Translations under genes and position numbers: made by a program | Notes under the pieces: generated by a model | Told to the model about the DNA's origin: nothing | The model's database searches: none | The model's input: the letters and a program-made list of their open reading frames with translations, nothing else | DNA from: Nitrosovibrio sp. Nv17 | GTDB lineage: Bacteria > Pseudomonadota > Gammaproteobacteria > Burkholderiales > Nitrosomonadaceae | Reading direction: 5' to 3' | Length of the DNA stretch: 64,000 nt | Assembly (NCBI RefSeq): GCF_900119085.1 | Contig: NZ_FPIQ01000003.1 | Span: 62,001-126,000 of the forward strand | Part shown: positions 1 to 10,420 of the stretch, piece by piece | Numbering within the stretch: position 1 is the stretch's first letter | Layout of the letters: every line of letters begins with the position of its first letter

Positions 1-1
1 C

Positions 2-109
2 GTCTACCTCAAGCGCCGCAACCGGCGGGTCGCGGACTCCACCCTGTCGGAAGACCAGCGCAGGCAGGCTGAAGCCCTGCTGGAGAAAGGCAAGGGCCGC
101 GACGAATGA
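2..109 (+). CDS. ccmH: CcmH C-terminus (partial, cut by window start)
   Basis: The first 35 codons visible form the charged C-terminal tail of a reading frame that ends in TGA overlapping the ATG of the next gene (ATGA at 106-109). The tail (basic YLKRRNRR stretch followed by a hydrophilic helix rich in Glu, Gln and Arg) matches the end of CcmH/CycL-type cytochrome c maturation proteins, which sit in the inner membrane and reduce or present apocytochrome c thiols. The identification rests mainly on the overlap with ccmI; only the tail can be seen. Confidence 0.6.
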   Translation, partial: VYLKRRNRRVADSTLSEDQRRQAEALLEKGKGRDE

Positions 110-1392
110 CGACATTCTGGGTCGTAGCCGGCGTATTCATCGTCGGTGCGCTGCTGTTCGTGCTGCCTACGCTGTTGAAGAGGAAAAATCCCTCCCTCAA
201 TACGGAACGCGACGCAACCAACATCAATATCTACCGCGATCAACTGGCTGAACTCGAAAGCGACCTGCGCAGCGATATCCTCACGCGCGAGCAGTACGAA
301 TCCAGCAAGCAGGAATTGCAGCAGCGCATGCTGGAAGACATTCCAGAGGCCGGTGCGGCCGGCGCCATGCTTGCTCCGGGAAACCGGGGCAACGTGGCGA
401 CCACCGCCGTCATCGTCCTCGCGATCCCGATCCTGGCGATCTCGCTCTACCTCTGGGTGGGCGACACGCGGGGACTCGTGCCCCAGGTACCCGCCGAGCA
501 CATGCCGCTGGCGGACGACGGCGGCCACCCGAACTTCTCCTCGGTGCTGGACAACCTGACCGCGCGCCTTGCGGAACATCCGGAGGATGCGGAAGGCTGG
601 ACCATGCTGGCGCGCACCTACGGAATCATGCAGCGCTTCCATGAGGCCAAGGAAGCTTACGAAAAGGCGCTCGCCCTGTCGCCCGAGGATGCGGGACTCA
701 TCACAGACTATGCCGATGTCGTCGCCATGACCAACAACGGCAGCCTGGTGGGACAGCCCCGGGAGTTGATCGACCGGGCGCTGCGCCTCGATCCGCGCAA
801 CCCCAAGGCGCTGGCGCTGGCAGGGACAGCCGAGTTCGAACAGGAGAAGTTCGGCCGCGCCGCGGACTACTGGGAACAACTGCTGGCACTGGTTCCGCCG
901 GACTCCGAGCTGGCGCAATCGGTCAAGAACAGCATCGCGGAGGCCCGGTCGCTGGCGGCTGGAAAGGGCAGCATCATGGCACAGGCGCCTGCCGCATCCC
1001 CCCCCGCTTCGAGCGGAGGCGCGGGTGCCGCCGCACCGGGGCCGGGCGGAGGCACCCTGTCGGGCAGCGTGACGCTGGCGCCCGCCATGGCCGGGAAGGC
1101 GTCGCCGAACGACAGCCTCTACATCTTCGCCCGCGCCAAATCGGGGCCGAAGGCGCCGCTGGCAACCCTGCGCCTGCAGGTCAAGGATCTGCCGGCCAGC
1201 TTCACGCTGAACGACTCCATGGCTCGCTCCGGCGTGCAGCTGTCCACCTTCTCCGAGGAAATGGTGGTCGGCGCCAGGATCTCGAAATCGGGCTCCCCCA
1301 TGCCGCAGAGCGGCGATCTCCAGGGACTCAGCCGGCCCATACGCATCGGTGCGTCGGGGATCAGCGTGGTCATCGACCAGGCCCTGCCCTGA
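106..1392 (+). CDS. ccmI: c-type cytochrome biogenesis protein CcmI
   Basis: This 428-residue protein has the CcmI/CycH layout: a first membrane helix at about residues 4-25, a cytoplasmic loop rich in Glu/Arg/Gln (about 30-95), a second helix at about 99-119, then a periplasmic TPR region (about 150-265) and a C-terminal beta-rich domain after a Pro/Gly/Ala linker. CcmI is the chaperone that delivers apocytochrome c to the CcmFH heme ligation complex. The start overlaps the ccmH stop by 4 bases, so the two are translationally coupled. The decaheme cytochrome and the diheme peroxidase in this window would be clients of this pathway (inference). Confidence 0.9.
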   Translation: MTTFWVVAGVFIVGALLFVLPTLLKRKNPSLNTERDATNINIYRDQLAELESDLRSDILTREQYESSKQELQQRMLEDIPEAGAAGAMLAPGNRGNVATTAVIVLAIPILAISLYLWVGDTRGLVPQVPAEHMPLADDGGHPNFSSVLDNLTARLAEHPEDAEGWTMLARTYGIMQRFHEAKEAYEKALALSPEDAGLITDYADVVAMTNNGSLVGQPRELIDRALRLDPRNPKALALAGTAEFEQEKFGRAADYWEQLLALVPPDSELAQSVKNSIAEARSLAAGKGSIMAQAPAASPPASSGGAGAAAPGPGGGTLSGSVTLAPAMAGKASPNDSLYIFARAKSGPKAPLATLRLQVKDLPASFTLNDSMARSGVQLSTFSEEMVVGARISKSGSPMPQSGDLQGLSRPIRIGASGISVVIDQALP

Positions 1393-1518
1393 TCTCGCCG
1401 GAAGGACAGCGCCCTGCTGTCGCGGTCAGCCGCTGACAGGCGCCCAGGGCGGGCAATCCTCACCCCCCGGCAGGGCCCCTTCCCATCGACCCTCGAATGA
1501 AGCGCTGCCGGTCCCGGC

Positions 1519-2529
1519 TCAGCGCAGCCGGTGGTTGGTCCAGAGCGCGGCAGTGAACAGCAGCAGCGCACCTGCCTGGTGCGCCGCCGCCAGATGCAGC
1601 GGCACCACCAGCAGCAGCGTGGCAATGCCCAGGCTGACCTGTATCGCCAGCATGGCCAGGAGCAGGTTGCAGGCAAGCCGCGCCGAGCCCGGCAGCGGCA
1701 GGCTCCTCGATTTGAACCAGAAGAGCGGGATCAGGATCGCGAGGGTCCATGCGATCAGGCGGTGATCGAACTGCACCGTGGCGACGTTCTCGAAGAAATT
1801 GCGGTACCACGGCTCCAGCATGAAGATTTCCGGCGGCACCACGTGCCCGTTCATCAGCGGGAAGGTGTTGTAAGCCCGGCCCGCGTGGATGCCCGCGACG
1901 AATCCTCCCGACAGGATCATGACGAAGATGAGCGCCGTCAACCCCACGGAAAAGCGCTGCAGGCGCCGCAGCCGGATGCTCCCATCCGATATGCCCACCG
2001 GGTACAGCAGATCCAGCGCCACCCGGAACATGGCGGCGTAAATGATGAATGCAAGGCCCAGGTGGGCGGTCAGGCGGTACTGGCTGACGCTGGGATTGTC
2101 CACCAGGCCGCTCTTGACCATGTACCATCCCATCGCACCCTGCAGCCCGCCCAGGACGAGAATGCCCGTGAGCTTCATCCCCAGGGGGCCGTCTATCCCC
2201 CGGCGCGCAACGAAATACGCGAAGGGCAGGAAATAGGCCAGCCCGATCACGCGTCCGAGCAGACGATGGAAGTATTCCCACCAGAAAATGCCCTTGAATT
2301 CCTCCAGGCTCATGCCGAGGTTGATTTTCTGGTACTGGGGCGTCTGGTGATACTTCTCGAACAGTACGTCCCAGTCCGCCTGGCTGAGGGGCGGCAGCGT
2401 TCCGACGATGGGCTGCCACTCGACGATGGATAGCCCGGAATCGGTGAGCCGCGTGACGCCGCCGACCACCACCATGGCGAACACCAGGGCGCAGCAGATC
2501 AACAACCAGGCGGCGATGGATTTTTGCAT
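1519..2529 (-). CDS. ctaA: heme A synthase, COX15/CtaA family
   Basis: A 336-residue polytopic membrane protein with eight predicted helices. It carries the family signatures near the N-terminus ([16 protein letters not shown]) and conserved histidines of the heme pockets ([31 protein letters not shown]), arranged as two similar four-helix halves. The enzyme oxidises the C8 methyl of heme O to give heme A for aa3-type cytochrome c oxidases. It is transcribed away from ccmI; the sequence upstream of its ATG is AT-rich and has no strong ribosome binding site. Confidence 0.9.
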   Translation of the reverse strand: MQKSIAAWLLICCALVFAMVVVGGVTRLTDSGLSIVEWQPIVGTLPPLSQADWDVLFEKYHQTPQYQKINLGMSLEEFKGIFWWEYFHRLLGRVIGLAYFLPFAYFVARRGIDGPLGMKLTGILVLGGLQGAMGWYMVKSGLVDNPSVSQYRLTAHLGLAFIIYAAMFRVALDLLYPVGISDGSIRLRRLQRFSVGLTALIFVMILSGGFVAGIHAGRAYNTFPLMNGHVVPPEIFMLEPWYRNFFENVATVQFDHRLIAWTLAILIPLFWFKSRSLPLPGSARLACNLLLAMLAIQVSLGIATLLLVVPLHLAAAHQAGALLLFTAALWTNHRLR

Positions 2530-2604
2530 GATAAAATAAACGGCTCGTACAAAAAATTCACGACAGCAGCACTCGAATCATGAGGATCATGACCCGCGGA
2601 GGCA

Positions 2605-3048
2605 TCATCGTGCACGCATCAGCCGCTGCTTGTCGCGCAACCATTCCTTCTGCTTCTCAGATTCCCGTTTGTCATGCAGCTTCTTCCCCTTGGCCAGACC
2701 GATCTCGAGCTTGATCTTTCCGCTCTTGTAGTGCATGTCCAGCGGGATCAGGGTATATCCGGCGCGCTCCACCTTGCCGATGAGGCGCGTGATCTCCTCC
2801 TCGTGCAGCAGCAGCTTGCGGGTACGCACCGGATCGGGATGGACGTGGGTGGATGCGGTGGGCAGCGGGCTGATGTGGCAACCGATGAGGAACAGCTCGC
2901 CCTTGCGGATGATGACGTACGATTCCTTTATCTCCACCCTCGCGGCACGGATCGCCTTGACCTCCCAGCCTTCGAAGACCACCCCTGCCTCGTATTTTTC
3001 CTCGATGAAATAATCATGAAAGGCTTTTCTGTTCTGGACGATGCTCAT
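2605..3048 (-). CDS. smpB: SsrA-binding protein SmpB
   Basis: A 147-residue protein with the full SmpB sequence: N-terminal [17 protein letters not shown], the OB-fold core with GWEVKAIR and the LLLHEEEI segment, and the basic C-terminal tail ([15 protein letters not shown]) that enters the ribosomal decoding centre. SmpB binds tmRNA and is needed for trans-translation of stalled ribosomes. A longer open frame continues upstream to about 3588, but the family N-terminus begins at MSIVQNRK, so 3048 is the start. It is divergent from ratA, with about 95 bp of promoter region between them. Confidence 0.95.
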   Translation of the reverse strand: MSIVQNRKAFHDYFIEEKYEAGVVFEGWEVKAIRAARVEIKESYVIIRKGELFLIGCHISPLPTASTHVHPDPVRTRKLLLHEEEITRLIGKVERAGYTLIPLDMHYKSGKIKLEIGLAKGKKLHDKRESEKQKEWLRDKQRLMRAR

Positions 3049-3144
3049 GGAGAGGGGAAAAAGAAGTGAGTTCGGCCCGGGTTTCCTGTATTTTAGCAGT
3101 TTTGCCCGGCATCCGCCGACTGGCGCCGCGCCCGGGCCGAATCC

Positions 3145-3582
3145 ATGGCTGAGATAGAAAAATCGGTGCTGGTCGGCTATTCCGCCAGGCAGATGTTCGA
3201 CCTGGTCGACGCGGTCGAGAAATACCCGGATTTCCTGCCATGGTGCGGCGGCTCGTCCGTCGTCCAGAAGGACGAGGCCACCGTGCACGCGACCGTCATG
3301 ATCGACTACCACCACATCAAGCACAGCTTCACCACCGAGAATACCCGCACCCCGCCGGAGCTGATCAACATGACGCTGCTCGACGGCCCCTTCCAGCACC
3401 TGGACGGCCACTGGCGCTTCATTCCCCTGGCCGAGGACGCCTGCAAGATCGAGTTTCGCCTGCACTACACCTTCGCCCACGCGTTCCTGGAGAAGCTGGT
3501 CGGGCCGGTGTTCTACATGATCGCCAACAGCTTCGTGGAGGCGTTCATCGCCCGTGCCGAATCCGTCTACGACAGCTCCTGA
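3145..3582 (+). CDS. ratA: RatA/COQ10-like START-domain protein
   Basis: A 145-residue single-domain protein of the polyketide cyclase/START superfamily, with the typical [15 protein letters not shown] start and the C-terminal long helix ([13 protein letters not shown]). Homologues are annotated either as the RatA toxin, which blocks 70S ribosome association, or as a ubiquinone-binding COQ10-like protein; the sequence does not decide between these. It overlaps the next gene by 29 bases and is divergent from smpB, the standard proteobacterial arrangement. Confidence 0.88.
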   Translation: MAEIEKSVLVGYSARQMFDLVDAVEKYPDFLPWCGGSSVVQKDEATVHATVMIDYHHIKHSFTTENTRTPPELINMTLLDGPFQHLDGHWRFIPLAEDACKIEFRLHYTFAHAFLEKLVGPVFYMIANSFVEAFIARAESVYDSS

Positions 3583-3889
3583 GGCCACCCTGGAGGTCGA
3601 GGTGGTCTATGCGCTGCCGCACGGCGCGCACGTCAGGCGGCTGCGCCTGCCGGCGGGCGCCACGGCGTGGCAGGCGGTGGAGCGTTGCGGCATCCTCGAC
3701 CTGTGCCCGGAGATCGACCTGGCATGCAACCGTATCGGCGTCTTCGGCAAGCTGGTGGACCCCGACACTATCCTGCGCGATCGCGATCGCGTGGAAATCT
3801 ACCGGCCGCTGCGCATCGACCCCAAGGAAGCGCGCCGGAAACGATCGGAGCGCGCGGCAAAGAAGAGAAGGATTGCCGATACCGGATGA
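3554..3889 (+). CDS. RnfH-family ubiquitin-like protein (RatB)
   Basis: A 111-residue protein with the beta-grasp RnfH core: [29 protein letters not shown] is the first strand pair and helix, and [20 protein letters not shown] is the conserved end. The cellular role of the family is not settled. The start codon lies inside ratA, so translation is coupled. The tail after residue 100 is basic and probably disordered. Confidence 0.85.
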   Translation: MPNPSTTAPEATLEVEVVYALPHGAHVRRLRLPAGATAWQAVERCGILDLCPEIDLACNRIGVFGKLVDPDTILRDRDRVEIYRPLRIDPKEARRKRSERAAKKRRIADTG

Positions 3890-3931
3890 GCCCGTCGCCG
3901 TCCAGGCCCCGCACCCGGTCGGGTTTCGCTA

Positions 3932-5421
<1,490 letters not shown>

Positions 5422-5492
5422 GGCACGCTGGACCTGAATCCGGCGCGCCGCCTGTGGCCCGCACCACCGCATCCGCCACTGAAGCCATTCCC

Positions 5493-7055
5493 ATGCACCA
5501 GAAGATACTGATCCTCGACTTCGGTTCCCAATACACCCAGCTGATCGCGCGCCGCATCCGCGAAACGCATGCCTACTGCGAGATCCATCCCTGCGACGTC
5601 GATGCTGCATTCGTCACGGACTTCGCCCCGCAGGGCGTCATCCTCTCCGGCGGGCCGGACTCCGCCACGGTGGACCACACTCTGCGCGCGCCGCAGGCGG
5701 TCTTCGAGCTGGGAGTACCCGTCCTCGGCATCTGCTACGGCATGCAGACCATGGCGGCCCAGCTGGGCGGAGGCGTGGAAACATCGGATATCCGTGAATT
5801 CGGCCATGCCGAGATCGAAATCCAGGGGGATGCCACGCTGCTGCGCGGCATCCAGGACCGTACCCTGCCCGGCCATAGCCCGGCGTTGGACGTATGGATG
5901 AGCCATGGGGACAAGGTCGCCGTGCTTCCGCCGGGCTTCCGGGTCATGGCCTGCAACGCCGCCACGCCCCACGCCGCCATGGCAGACGAGGCCCGCCGTT
6001 TCTACGGCCTGCAGTTCCACCCCGAGGTCACCCACACCCCACAGGGAAGGGCCATCCTCGAGCGCTTCGTGCACGGCATATGCGGCGTCGGCCACGACTG
6101 GACCATGCCCGACTTCATGCAGGAGGCCATCGACCGGATCCGCTCCACGGTAGGAACGGACGAGGTAATCCTCGGCCTCTCCGGCGGAGTCGACTCGGCG
6201 GTCGCGGCGGCGCTCATCCAGCGCGCCATCGGCGAACAGCTCAGCTGTGTGTTCGTCGACAACGGCCTGCTGCGCCTGGACGAGGCCAAGCAGGTCATGG
6301 AAACCTTCGGCCGCAGCCTCGGCGTGAAGGTCATCCACGTGGACGCCAGTGAGGCGTTCCTAGATCACCTGAGCGGCGTGGCCGATCCCGAGCAAAAGCG
6401 CCGCATCATCGGACGGGAGTTCGTCGAGGTATTCCAGCGCGAAGCCGCGAAGATCACCGGCGCACGCTGGCTCGCCCAGGGGACCATCTATCCCGACGTG
6501 ATCGAGTCGGCGGGCGGCAAGACCAAGAAGGCCCACACCATCAAGTCCCACCACAACGTCGGCGGCCTGCCCGATACGCTGCACCTCAAGCTGCTGGAAC
6601 CCCTGCGCGAGCTCTTCAAGGACGAAGTGCGCGAACTCGGCATCGCCCTGGGCCTGCCGCACGACCTGGTCTACCGCCACCCCTTCCCCGGCCCGGGCCT
6701 AGGCGTTCGCATCCTGGGTGAAGTCAGGCGCGAATACGCCGACCTGCTGCGCCGCGCCGATGCCATCTTCATCGAGGAGCTGCGCGCCGCCGGCTGGTAC
6801 GAACAGGCGTCACAGGCGTTCGCCGTGTTCCTGCCGGTCAAATCCGTGGGCGTGATGGGCGACGGCCGCACCTACGAATACGTCGTGGCACTGCGCGTGG
6901 TGAAGACGGAAGACTTCATGACCGCCCACTGGGTGGAACTGCCCTACTCCCTGCTCGCCCGCATATCCAACCGCATCGTCAATGAGGTTCGCGGCATCAA
7001 CCGCGTGGTCTACGACATATCAGGCAAGCCTCCCGCGACGATAGAGTGGGAGTGA
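5493..7055 (+). CDS. guaA: GMP synthase (glutamine-hydrolysing)
   Basis: A 520-residue enzyme that aminates XMP to GMP. The N-terminal class I amidotransferase domain carries GICYGMQ with the nucleophilic Cys at residue 81; the synthetase domain starts with the PP-loop LSGGVDS near residue 230; the C-terminal dimerisation domain ends in PPATIEWE. The open frame continues upstream inside guaB, but [17 protein letters not shown] is the family start. The 3' end of guaA is a known integration site for genomic islands, and accessory DNA begins right after it here. Confidence 0.97.
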   Translation: MHQKILILDFGSQYTQLIARRIRETHAYCEIHPCDVDAAFVTDFAPQGVILSGGPDSATVDHTLRAPQAVFELGVPVLGICYGMQTMAAQLGGGVETSDIREFGHAEIEIQGDATLLRGIQDRTLPGHSPALDVWMSHGDKVAVLPPGFRVMACNAATPHAAMADEARRFYGLQFHPEVTHTPQGRAILERFVHGICGVGHDWTMPDFMQEAIDRIRSTVGTDEVILGLSGGVDSAVAAALIQRAIGEQLSCVFVDNGLLRLDEAKQVMETFGRSLGVKVIHVDASEAFLDHLSGVADPEQKRRIIGREFVEVFQREAAKITGARWLAQGTIYPDVIESAGGKTKKAHTIKSHHNVGGLPDTLHLKLLEPLRELFKDEVRELGIALGLPHDLVYRHPFPGPGLGVRILGEVRREYADLLRRADAIFIEELRAAGWYEQASQAFAVFLPVKSVGVMGDGRTYEYVVALRVVKTEDFMTAHWVELPYSLLARISNRIVNEVRGINRVVYDISGKPPATIEWE

Positions 7056-7149
7056 CGGAACGTCTTTCTGGGGAGCGGTACCGCCAGACCGACATGCCGA
7101 AGCTGGTGCCGAAGAATGTGGCCGTGCCGGCACTGAGTGCGATCGGTTA

Positions 7150-7189
7150 ACAACCGGCAAGGTTGTCACTTGACAACCTTGCCGGTTGT
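7150..7189. promoter_or_regulatory. perfect 19-bp inverted repeat upstream of the HicA-like/HTH pair
   Basis: Arms at 7150-7168 and 7171-7189 are perfectly complementary and separated only by CT; the left arm begins ACAACCGGCAAGGTTGTCA. It ends 20 bp before the next ATG and is not followed by a T-run, so it looks more like an operator or protein-binding cruciform than a guaA terminator. A role in autoregulation by the downstream HTH protein is inference. Confidence 0.6.
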
Positions 7190-7209
7190 CCCCATACTGG
7201 AAACTACAG

Positions 7210-7485
7210 ATGCCCCGTCCTTCTCATCCAAAAAAAGAGGTCGAGGAAGCTCTCAGGCACGCTGAAGGGCAGGGTTGGCGCATCGAAGTCGGCGGCAGCC
7301 ATGCCTGGGGCCGGATTTATTGCCCGTACAACGATGAGGAATGCCGCTGCGGTGAGTTCTGCATTACCAGTGTATGGAGCACGCCGAAGAATCCAGGCAA
7401 CCACGCCCGTGCTTTGAGGCGCGTCGTGGGCAACTGCACTATGCACCGCAAGCAGAACAAGGTTGATGACGGTGCCAAGGAGTAG
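7210..7485 (+). CDS. HicA-like small conserved protein
   Basis: A 91-residue protein with the pattern EEALRHAEGQGWRIEVGG, then a Cys-rich CPYNDEECRCGEFC segment and STPKNPGNHARALRRVV. I recognise this as a conserved small protein family of unknown biochemical role; the helix-strand order and the basic helix near the end are reminiscent of HicA double-stranded-RNA-binding-like toxins. The start at 7210 (MPRPSHPKKE) is chosen because conservation begins there; earlier ATGs lie in or next to the inverted repeat. It is followed four bases later by an HTH protein, a layout common for toxin-antitoxin-like pairs. Confidence 0.6.
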   Translation: MPRPSHPKKEVEEALRHAEGQGWRIEVGGSHAWGRIYCPYNDEECRCGEFCITSVWSTPKNPGNHARALRRVVGNCTMHRKQNKVDDGAKE

Positions 7486-7489
7486 CGCA

Positions 7490-8014
7490 ATGGAGTACAC
7501 TTTCACCTTGAAATATCAGCTTACTGACGGCGACAGCGACCTGGATGCACTGGTCGAGCGCCTGGGTGAAGCCGGCTGTAACGATGCCTTGGTCGGCATC
7601 GGGCAGCCGGGTCGCCTGGCATTGGAATTTACCCGCGAGGCGGTCGATGCATGCGCTGCTGTTCGCAGCGCGCTGACCGATGTGCATCACGCTGCACCTT
7701 CGGTGCGGTTGATCGAAGTGGCGCCGGATCTCGTCGGCTTGACTGATGTAGCTGAGATCGTCGGCATGTCACGGCAGAACATGCGCAAGCTGATGCTGGC
7801 CCATCCAGACAGCTTCCCAGCGCCAGTGCATGAAGGCAGTGCGTCGATCTGGCACTTAGCCGATGTATTGGCTTGGCTGCGGGCCAAGGGCAACTATCCA
7901 TTGGCCGAGGACGTGCTGGATGTGGCCAGGGCGGCCCTTGAGATCAATATAGCCAAGGAAGGATGCCGGTTGCCGCACCTGGCTTCTAAAGAAATTGAGG
8001 GCTTGGTCGGATGA
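7490..8014 (+). CDS. HTH DNA-binding protein, probable partner of the HicA-like gene
   Basis: A 174-residue protein. Residues 1-75 form a ferredoxin-like alpha-beta region (EYTFTLKYQL...ALVERLGEAGCNDALVGIG), and residues 83-135 a MerR/AlpA-like winged helix (LVGLTDVAEIVGMSRQNMRKL, then IWHLADVLAWLRAKG). It starts after a strong AGGAG site at 7478-7482. It probably represses its own operon through the inverted repeat at 7150-7189 (inference). Function beyond DNA binding cannot be stated. Confidence 0.65.
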   Translation: MEYTFTLKYQLTDGDSDLDALVERLGEAGCNDALVGIGQPGRLALEFTREAVDACAAVRSALTDVHHAAPSVRLIEVAPDLVGLTDVAEIVGMSRQNMRKLMLAHPDSFPAPVHEGSASIWHLADVLAWLRAKGNYPLAEDVLDVARAALEINIAKEGCRLPHLASKEIEGLVG

Positions 8015-8514
8015 ATGGCCTTCTTGACCGACTGATTGGTTAGTACGAACGCCTAGGTGTTGGACATCTCTGCCGCAAGTTGCTTGTTCTGTGCGCTCCA
8101 AGGGATCTAGAGATTGAGTGCTGACGGGCAGATAGTCATGTACGCGCAGCGGTCGCAGTAACGACCCTTTTGTCGGACGGTTGTCACCTGCGAGCATTCG
8201 GACTGCGGCCTTGAACGATTTGGTGGCCTCGAGCTTCTTCCCGCTTGGTACGTCGTCGACCTTGTCGGAAAGCACGTGGTTGAGAGTCAGCTTCTTCGTC
8301 CCAGGCAGGTCAAGACCAGAAACCATAGGCTTTTTTAATATATGTCCGACACGCGGATCATCGTCATCGAGAACACTGATCCGGCAGCCGACATCATGGC
8401 CTGCGAGCAATCGCTGATGTTCGGCAAAAACCCGCACCACCGACGCTACGGCTTGTTTCTTCACTTGCCGGAACCTCTCCAGCAGCCGTAGTGACACGAG
8501 CGAACGACGGTCTT
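8015..8514. other. accessory stretch without a confident gene
   Basis: Two weak candidates were seen. On the minus strand a GTG-started frame from 8497 runs back to 7856, but it overlaps the real HTH gene tail to tail and has no recognisable family. On the plus strand 8342-8491 could encode 49 residues starting MSDTRIIVIENTD, without a ribosome binding site. Both may be decayed remnants; I do not call either a gene. Confidence 0.4.
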
Positions 8515-8770
8515 ATGGAGAAGATTAGCAAGTTCCTCACGCGCCTCGGATTCCCCCCCCGCAACACGCGTTGGTCATGGGGGCCCGTTCTGACCTCGGG
8601 GTGCTGCTGACCACGTGGAAAGACGACCTCGATGATTCGGGGCGCTTCGTGCGCGTTCTCCGATGGCCGTCACAAGGACGCTCGTCTTCCGGCCGCAACG
8701 AGCGCATGGACCACTTACGCGCACTATGGTCAGGCGGCCTTGCCGGGTACGCCGTCATTGCCGTTGCGCA
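8515..8770 (+). pseudogene. frameshifted and truncated conserved hypothetical gene
   Basis: The frame from ATG 8515 encodes MEKISKFLTRLGFPPRNTRW and continues to GPVLTSG, then hits a stop. One frame over, the same protein continues as VLLTTWKDDLDDSGRFVRVL and on through GRNERMDHLRALWSGGLAGY to AVIAVAQ. Joined, these look like one protein of a conserved family with an RNxRWSWG motif near the start and an ERxxHxxLxRxGxxGY motif later. A frameshift near 8600 and the IS3 fragment junction near 8770 have destroyed it. Its original function is not known to me. Confidence 0.5.
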
Positions 8771-9360
8771 GGGTGATGAATTCATGGACGTTGAGGAATT
8801 CATCGCGCAGCCGCCCGTTGCATGACTCGATCAGTCCATTGTCCGTGGGCTTGCCCGGCCGTGTGTAATCAAGCTTGATGCCCCGGCGATAGGCCCATTC
8901 GTCCAGGGCCCTGGAGGTGAATTCCGTGCCATTGTCCACGGTAATCGTCTTGGGCCATCCCCGCTCTGCTGCAAGCCGACATGATCTCTGCACGCTGATC
9001 TTGAAGCGCTCCTGCATCCAGGCTGCCAGCTCGTGCCGCCTGGCAGCCTTCAGAGTTTTTTCGCACCACCTCCTGCAGGATCTGCTTGTCCAGTGTCAGG
9101 TCGGCCACGATGCGCCGCAGCCTCGCATTCTCTTCCTTGATCTGCTTGAGCCTGCGCATCTCGCTCACGCCCAACTCCGCGTACTTCTTCTTCCAGGTGT
9201 AGAACGTGGCTTCCGATACGCCAAGCTGCCGGCATACATCGACCACCGTCTGGCCGCCGTCGGCCAGACGCAGCGCGTAAACAATCTGCTCTTCCGTGAA
9301 TCTCGACTTCTTCATCGCTTCTCCTTGCCCCTGCGGGGCCTCGGGAAGCAATCCTACCTC
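8771..9360 (-). mobile_element. decayed IS3-family element (IS407-like), internally deleted
   Basis: From 9315 leftward the OrfA product begins MKKSRFTEEQIVYALRLADG with its HTH and leucine-zipper segment, ending near EVVRK. OrfB then reads in another frame: a short N-terminal piece (MQERFKISVQRSCRLA) is joined directly to the C-terminal DDE region (TITVDNGTEFTSRALDEWAY, then LIESCNGRLRDEFLNVHEF). About 150 residues of OrfB, including the first catalytic Asp, are missing, and the C-terminal end is cut at about 8771. The element cannot be active. Confidence 0.8.
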
Positions 9361-9379
9361 CAGTTCTAACCTGTAGCAA

Positions 9380-9401
9380 TTTTCCGGGAGAACGTCACTT
9401 T
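9380..9401 (+). repeat. left copy of a transposon-end-like inverted repeat
   Basis: TTTTCCGGGAGAACGTCACT at 9380-9399 is closely matched in inverted orientation by two copies at 11138-11178. Multiple short terminal repeats of this kind are typical of IS21-family ends; no IS21 genes are visible between them. The two ends bracket vapBC, a transposase remnant and the DUF2726 gene. Confidence 0.45.
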
Positions 9402-9423
9402 CAATCTTGACCCATCATGGCGC

Positions 9424-9444
9424 ATAGCGATATACTATCGCTAT
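9424..9444. promoter_or_regulatory. vapBC operator palindrome
   Basis: A perfect 9-bp inverted repeat, ATAGCGATA and TATCGCTAT with a 3-base centre, lies 27 bases upstream of the vapB ATG. VapB-type AbrB antitoxins bind such palindromes to autorepress; the assignment is by position and symmetry. Confidence 0.6.
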
Positions 9445-9471
9445 ATACTTCTTAACTCAAGGGGTGACGGA

Positions 9472-9705
9472 ATGTCTATCGGCACTGTCTTTATCAATAA
9501 CCGCACACAGGCTGTCCGACTTCCGGTGGACGTGCGCTTGCCCGAAGGCGTACACAAGGTGGAAGTGCGTGTCAGGGGGCATGAACGCATCATCACTCCA
9601 GTCGGCCAGACCTGGGACAGCTTCTTCTTGGGCGGTCCCACCGTCAGCGACGACTTCATGCCTGAACGCGCCAGCCAGCACCAGCCTGAGCGAGAGTCGT
9701 TCTGA
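9472..9705 (+). CDS. vapB: VapB antitoxin (AbrB/SpoVT fold)
   Basis: A 77-residue protein with the MSIGTVFINNRTQAVRLPVD start of VapB antitoxins: a swapped-hairpin AbrB DNA-binding domain at residues 1-45 and a flexible C-terminal tail that wraps the toxin. It has an AAGGGG ribosome binding site at about 9459 and ends in TGATG, sharing one base with vapC. It should neutralise VapC and repress the operon from the palindrome just upstream. Confidence 0.9.
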   Translation: MSIGTVFINNRTQAVRLPVDVRLPEGVHKVEVRVRGHERIITPVGQTWDSFFLGGPTVSDDFMPERASQHQPERESF

Positions 9706-10115
9706 TGTTGCGCTATCTGCTGGACACCAACATCGTCATTTATGTCTTGAAGCGGCGCCCCATCGAGGTGCTGCCTTCCTTCAATGCCAATGCCAGCCGA
9801 ATGGCAATCTCTTCGATCACCTTGGCTGAGCTTCTGCATGGTGCTGAGAAAAGCAGCCAGGTCAGTAACAACTTGTCAGCGATCGAGGACTTTTGTAGTC
9901 GCCTTGAGGTACTGCCCTACGGCGCCAAAGCTGCCCAGCACTATGGGGCCATTCGCGCCGCCCTGGAAAAATTGGGCCAACCCATCGGGGTGAACGATCT
10001 GCACATCGCGGGCCATGCACGCAGTGAAGGTCTCGTGCTGGTAACGAACAACGTCTCGGAATTCATTCGTGTACCAGCGCTTGAAGTAGAGAACTGGGTT
10101 AGTGCTAGCCAGTAG
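9705..10115 (+). CDS. vapC: VapC toxin, PIN-domain ribonuclease
   Basis: A 136-residue PIN domain. Acidic metal-binding residues are visible in LLDTNIVIYVL (first Asp), ITLAELLHG (Glu) and GVNDLHIAGHA (Asp), with the VTNN element near the end. VapC toxins cleave tRNA or rRNA when released from VapB. All catalytic positions look intact, so the module is probably functional. It sits between transposon-like ends, consistent with acquisition as cargo. Confidence 0.9.
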   Translation: MLRYLLDTNIVIYVLKRRPIEVLPSFNANASRMAISSITLAELLHGAEKSSQVSNNLSAIEDFCSRLEVLPYGAKAAQHYGAIRAALEKLGQPIGVNDLHIAGHARSEGLVLVTNNVSEFIRVPALEVENWVSASQ

Positions 10116-10168
10116 CCATATTAGCCATAAGCGGTATTTGTCAAGCTAGTTGTCGCATTTAGTAAAAC

Positions 10169-10350
10169 TCAAGCCACCTTCTTGAGAGTTGTTTTGGGGG
10201 TTCTGGAGACGGCGCGTCCATTTTCCGGATTCAAGTGCACCACATCGATTCGGGACCAGTTGCGTATTGCTCCAGACCATCTTTCGGGATGTCGGGCATG
10301 GGCGTCCTTGTAGACGGCCTGCCGCGCAGTAGCGCGATGCGCTTGCAGCG
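10169..10350 (-). pseudogene. C-terminal remnant of a transposase
   Basis: Read on the minus strand towards 10169, the frame gives QAVYKDAHARHPERWSGAIR then NWSRIDVVHLNPENGRAVSR and a Lys-rich end. The HPERW and LNPE elements resemble C-termini of integrase-type transposases. No N-terminal part is present and the frame is lost upstream, so this is a fragment. Confidence 0.4.
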
Positions 10351-10420
10351 TTTTGAATGCATCGCCTGAATAGCACCGGGTCCTTGCAATCTCGGCCTGT
10401 TCTGTAAAACAATGTGCGAT

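Noticed and set aside
7052-7150. 32-codon frame directly after guaA (ending VAVPALSAIG)
   Set aside because: Too short, overlaps the guaA end, has no ribosome binding site; at most a remnant.
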